Assembly: GCA_019914995.1 (NCBI GenBank)
Contig: CM034131.1
Coordinates: forward strand, 2,356,001 to 2,420,000
Direction: 5' to 3'
Length of the DNA: 64,000 nucleotides
DNA from: Acanthochlamys bracteata
Taxonomy: Eukaryota > Streptophyta > Magnoliopsida > Pandanales > Velloziaceae
How positions within the stretch are numbered: the first letter of the stretch is position 1; every line of letters begins with the position of its first letter. Below are positions 63,584 through 64,000 of this stretch, one piece after another. A program made the translations under genes and the position numbers. The notes under the pieces are model-generated. The model did not search any database. It was not told where the DNA came from and saw only the letters and a program-made list of their open reading frames with translations.

Positions 63584-64000
63584 GTTTGTGACCTAACTCT
63601 GGCTTGTAACCATGTTATGTAATTTATCTAGCATTTATGTGGTAAGTTAATGGCATTTGCTTTTGTTTGTGTTTGAATGAATTTAAATTGACAAGTGGCA
63701 TATAGAACACTTTCCTTATTTTCCTTTTAACCGCTAAGATTTAGAATGTATATGTCATTTTCATTTTGACCTGTACTTTATTATTCCTCCTCTACTATGA
63801 CTGTCTATTCTGCCACATCTTTTAACAAGTCAATGAGCGATTGTGGGTGTTCATAGATTCTGTTGAGAGCTAGGTGGTCAATTGCATGACCTATTTAACT
63901 TCTTTATGTAAATTCATTGCTAAATGTTATACTCGAAGAAGTATTCTGCATTTTGTTTTTTGTAATGGGCATCTATAACCGCTTTATTCACTTGAAATGC
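63584..64000. other. First part of the presumed eIF4B intron
   Basis: T-rich sequence after the donor at 63584. I find no acceptor followed by the expected eIF4B continuation before the window ends. Confidence 0.6.

Overview
The window is nuclear DNA of a flowering plant, almost certainly a eudicot. Genes are split by AT-rich GT...AG introns. Chloroplast-type translation genes carry N-terminal transit peptides. Plant-specific families are present (WNK kinase, DUF707, plant eIF4B, nepenthesin-like protease, GDSL lipase). Intergenic DNA is full of short AT-rich transposon-like elements. I cannot name the species from sequence alone.

Layout. 174-5176 (+): most of a PCH2/TRIP13 AAA+ ATPase gene whose 5' end lies outside the window. 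7018-8642 (-): a two-exon gene for an unrecognised acidic protein. 8.9-13.8 kb: transposon-rich stretch with scattered exon-like pieces and, at 11.26-11.8 kb, abutting relics of a MATE transporter and a subtilase. 14133-19806 (-): a complete 14-exon DUF707 gene. 22.4-23.2 kb: an old repeat. 24.6-28.2 kb (-): an unrecognised multi-exon gene. 29266-30822 (+): intronless organellar tyrosyl-tRNA synthetase. 33860-36047 (+): chloroplast EF-Tu with one intron. 37690-42738 (+): eight-exon WNK kinase. 44343-50.1 kb: a repeat block with a DUF868 pseudogene, an LTR-like segment, a foldback element and a decayed Ty3/gypsy element. 50941-52302 (+): intronless nepenthesin-like aspartic protease. 53608-55479 (-): a GDSL lipase gene carrying three frameshifts. 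55.6-62.4 kb: mostly noncoding, with one unrecognised GC-rich transcript-like segment. 62412 to the right edge (+): eIF4B, truncated by the window end.

How the genes relate. The genes are independent plant loci, not an operon or a visible cluster. Two organellar translation genes (TyrRS and EF-Tu) lie about 3 kb apart on the same strand; this is suggestive at most. I see no convincing new molecular system. The most informative unusual features are the fused MATE/subtilase relics, which may be transposon-captured fragments, the frameshifted GDSL gene, the foldback element with a diverged relative 4 kb away, and two families of AT-rich miniature elements that fill many of the gene gaps.

Exon boundaries were placed by eye from splice consensus, reading phase and remembered family motifs. 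No alignment or search was run.
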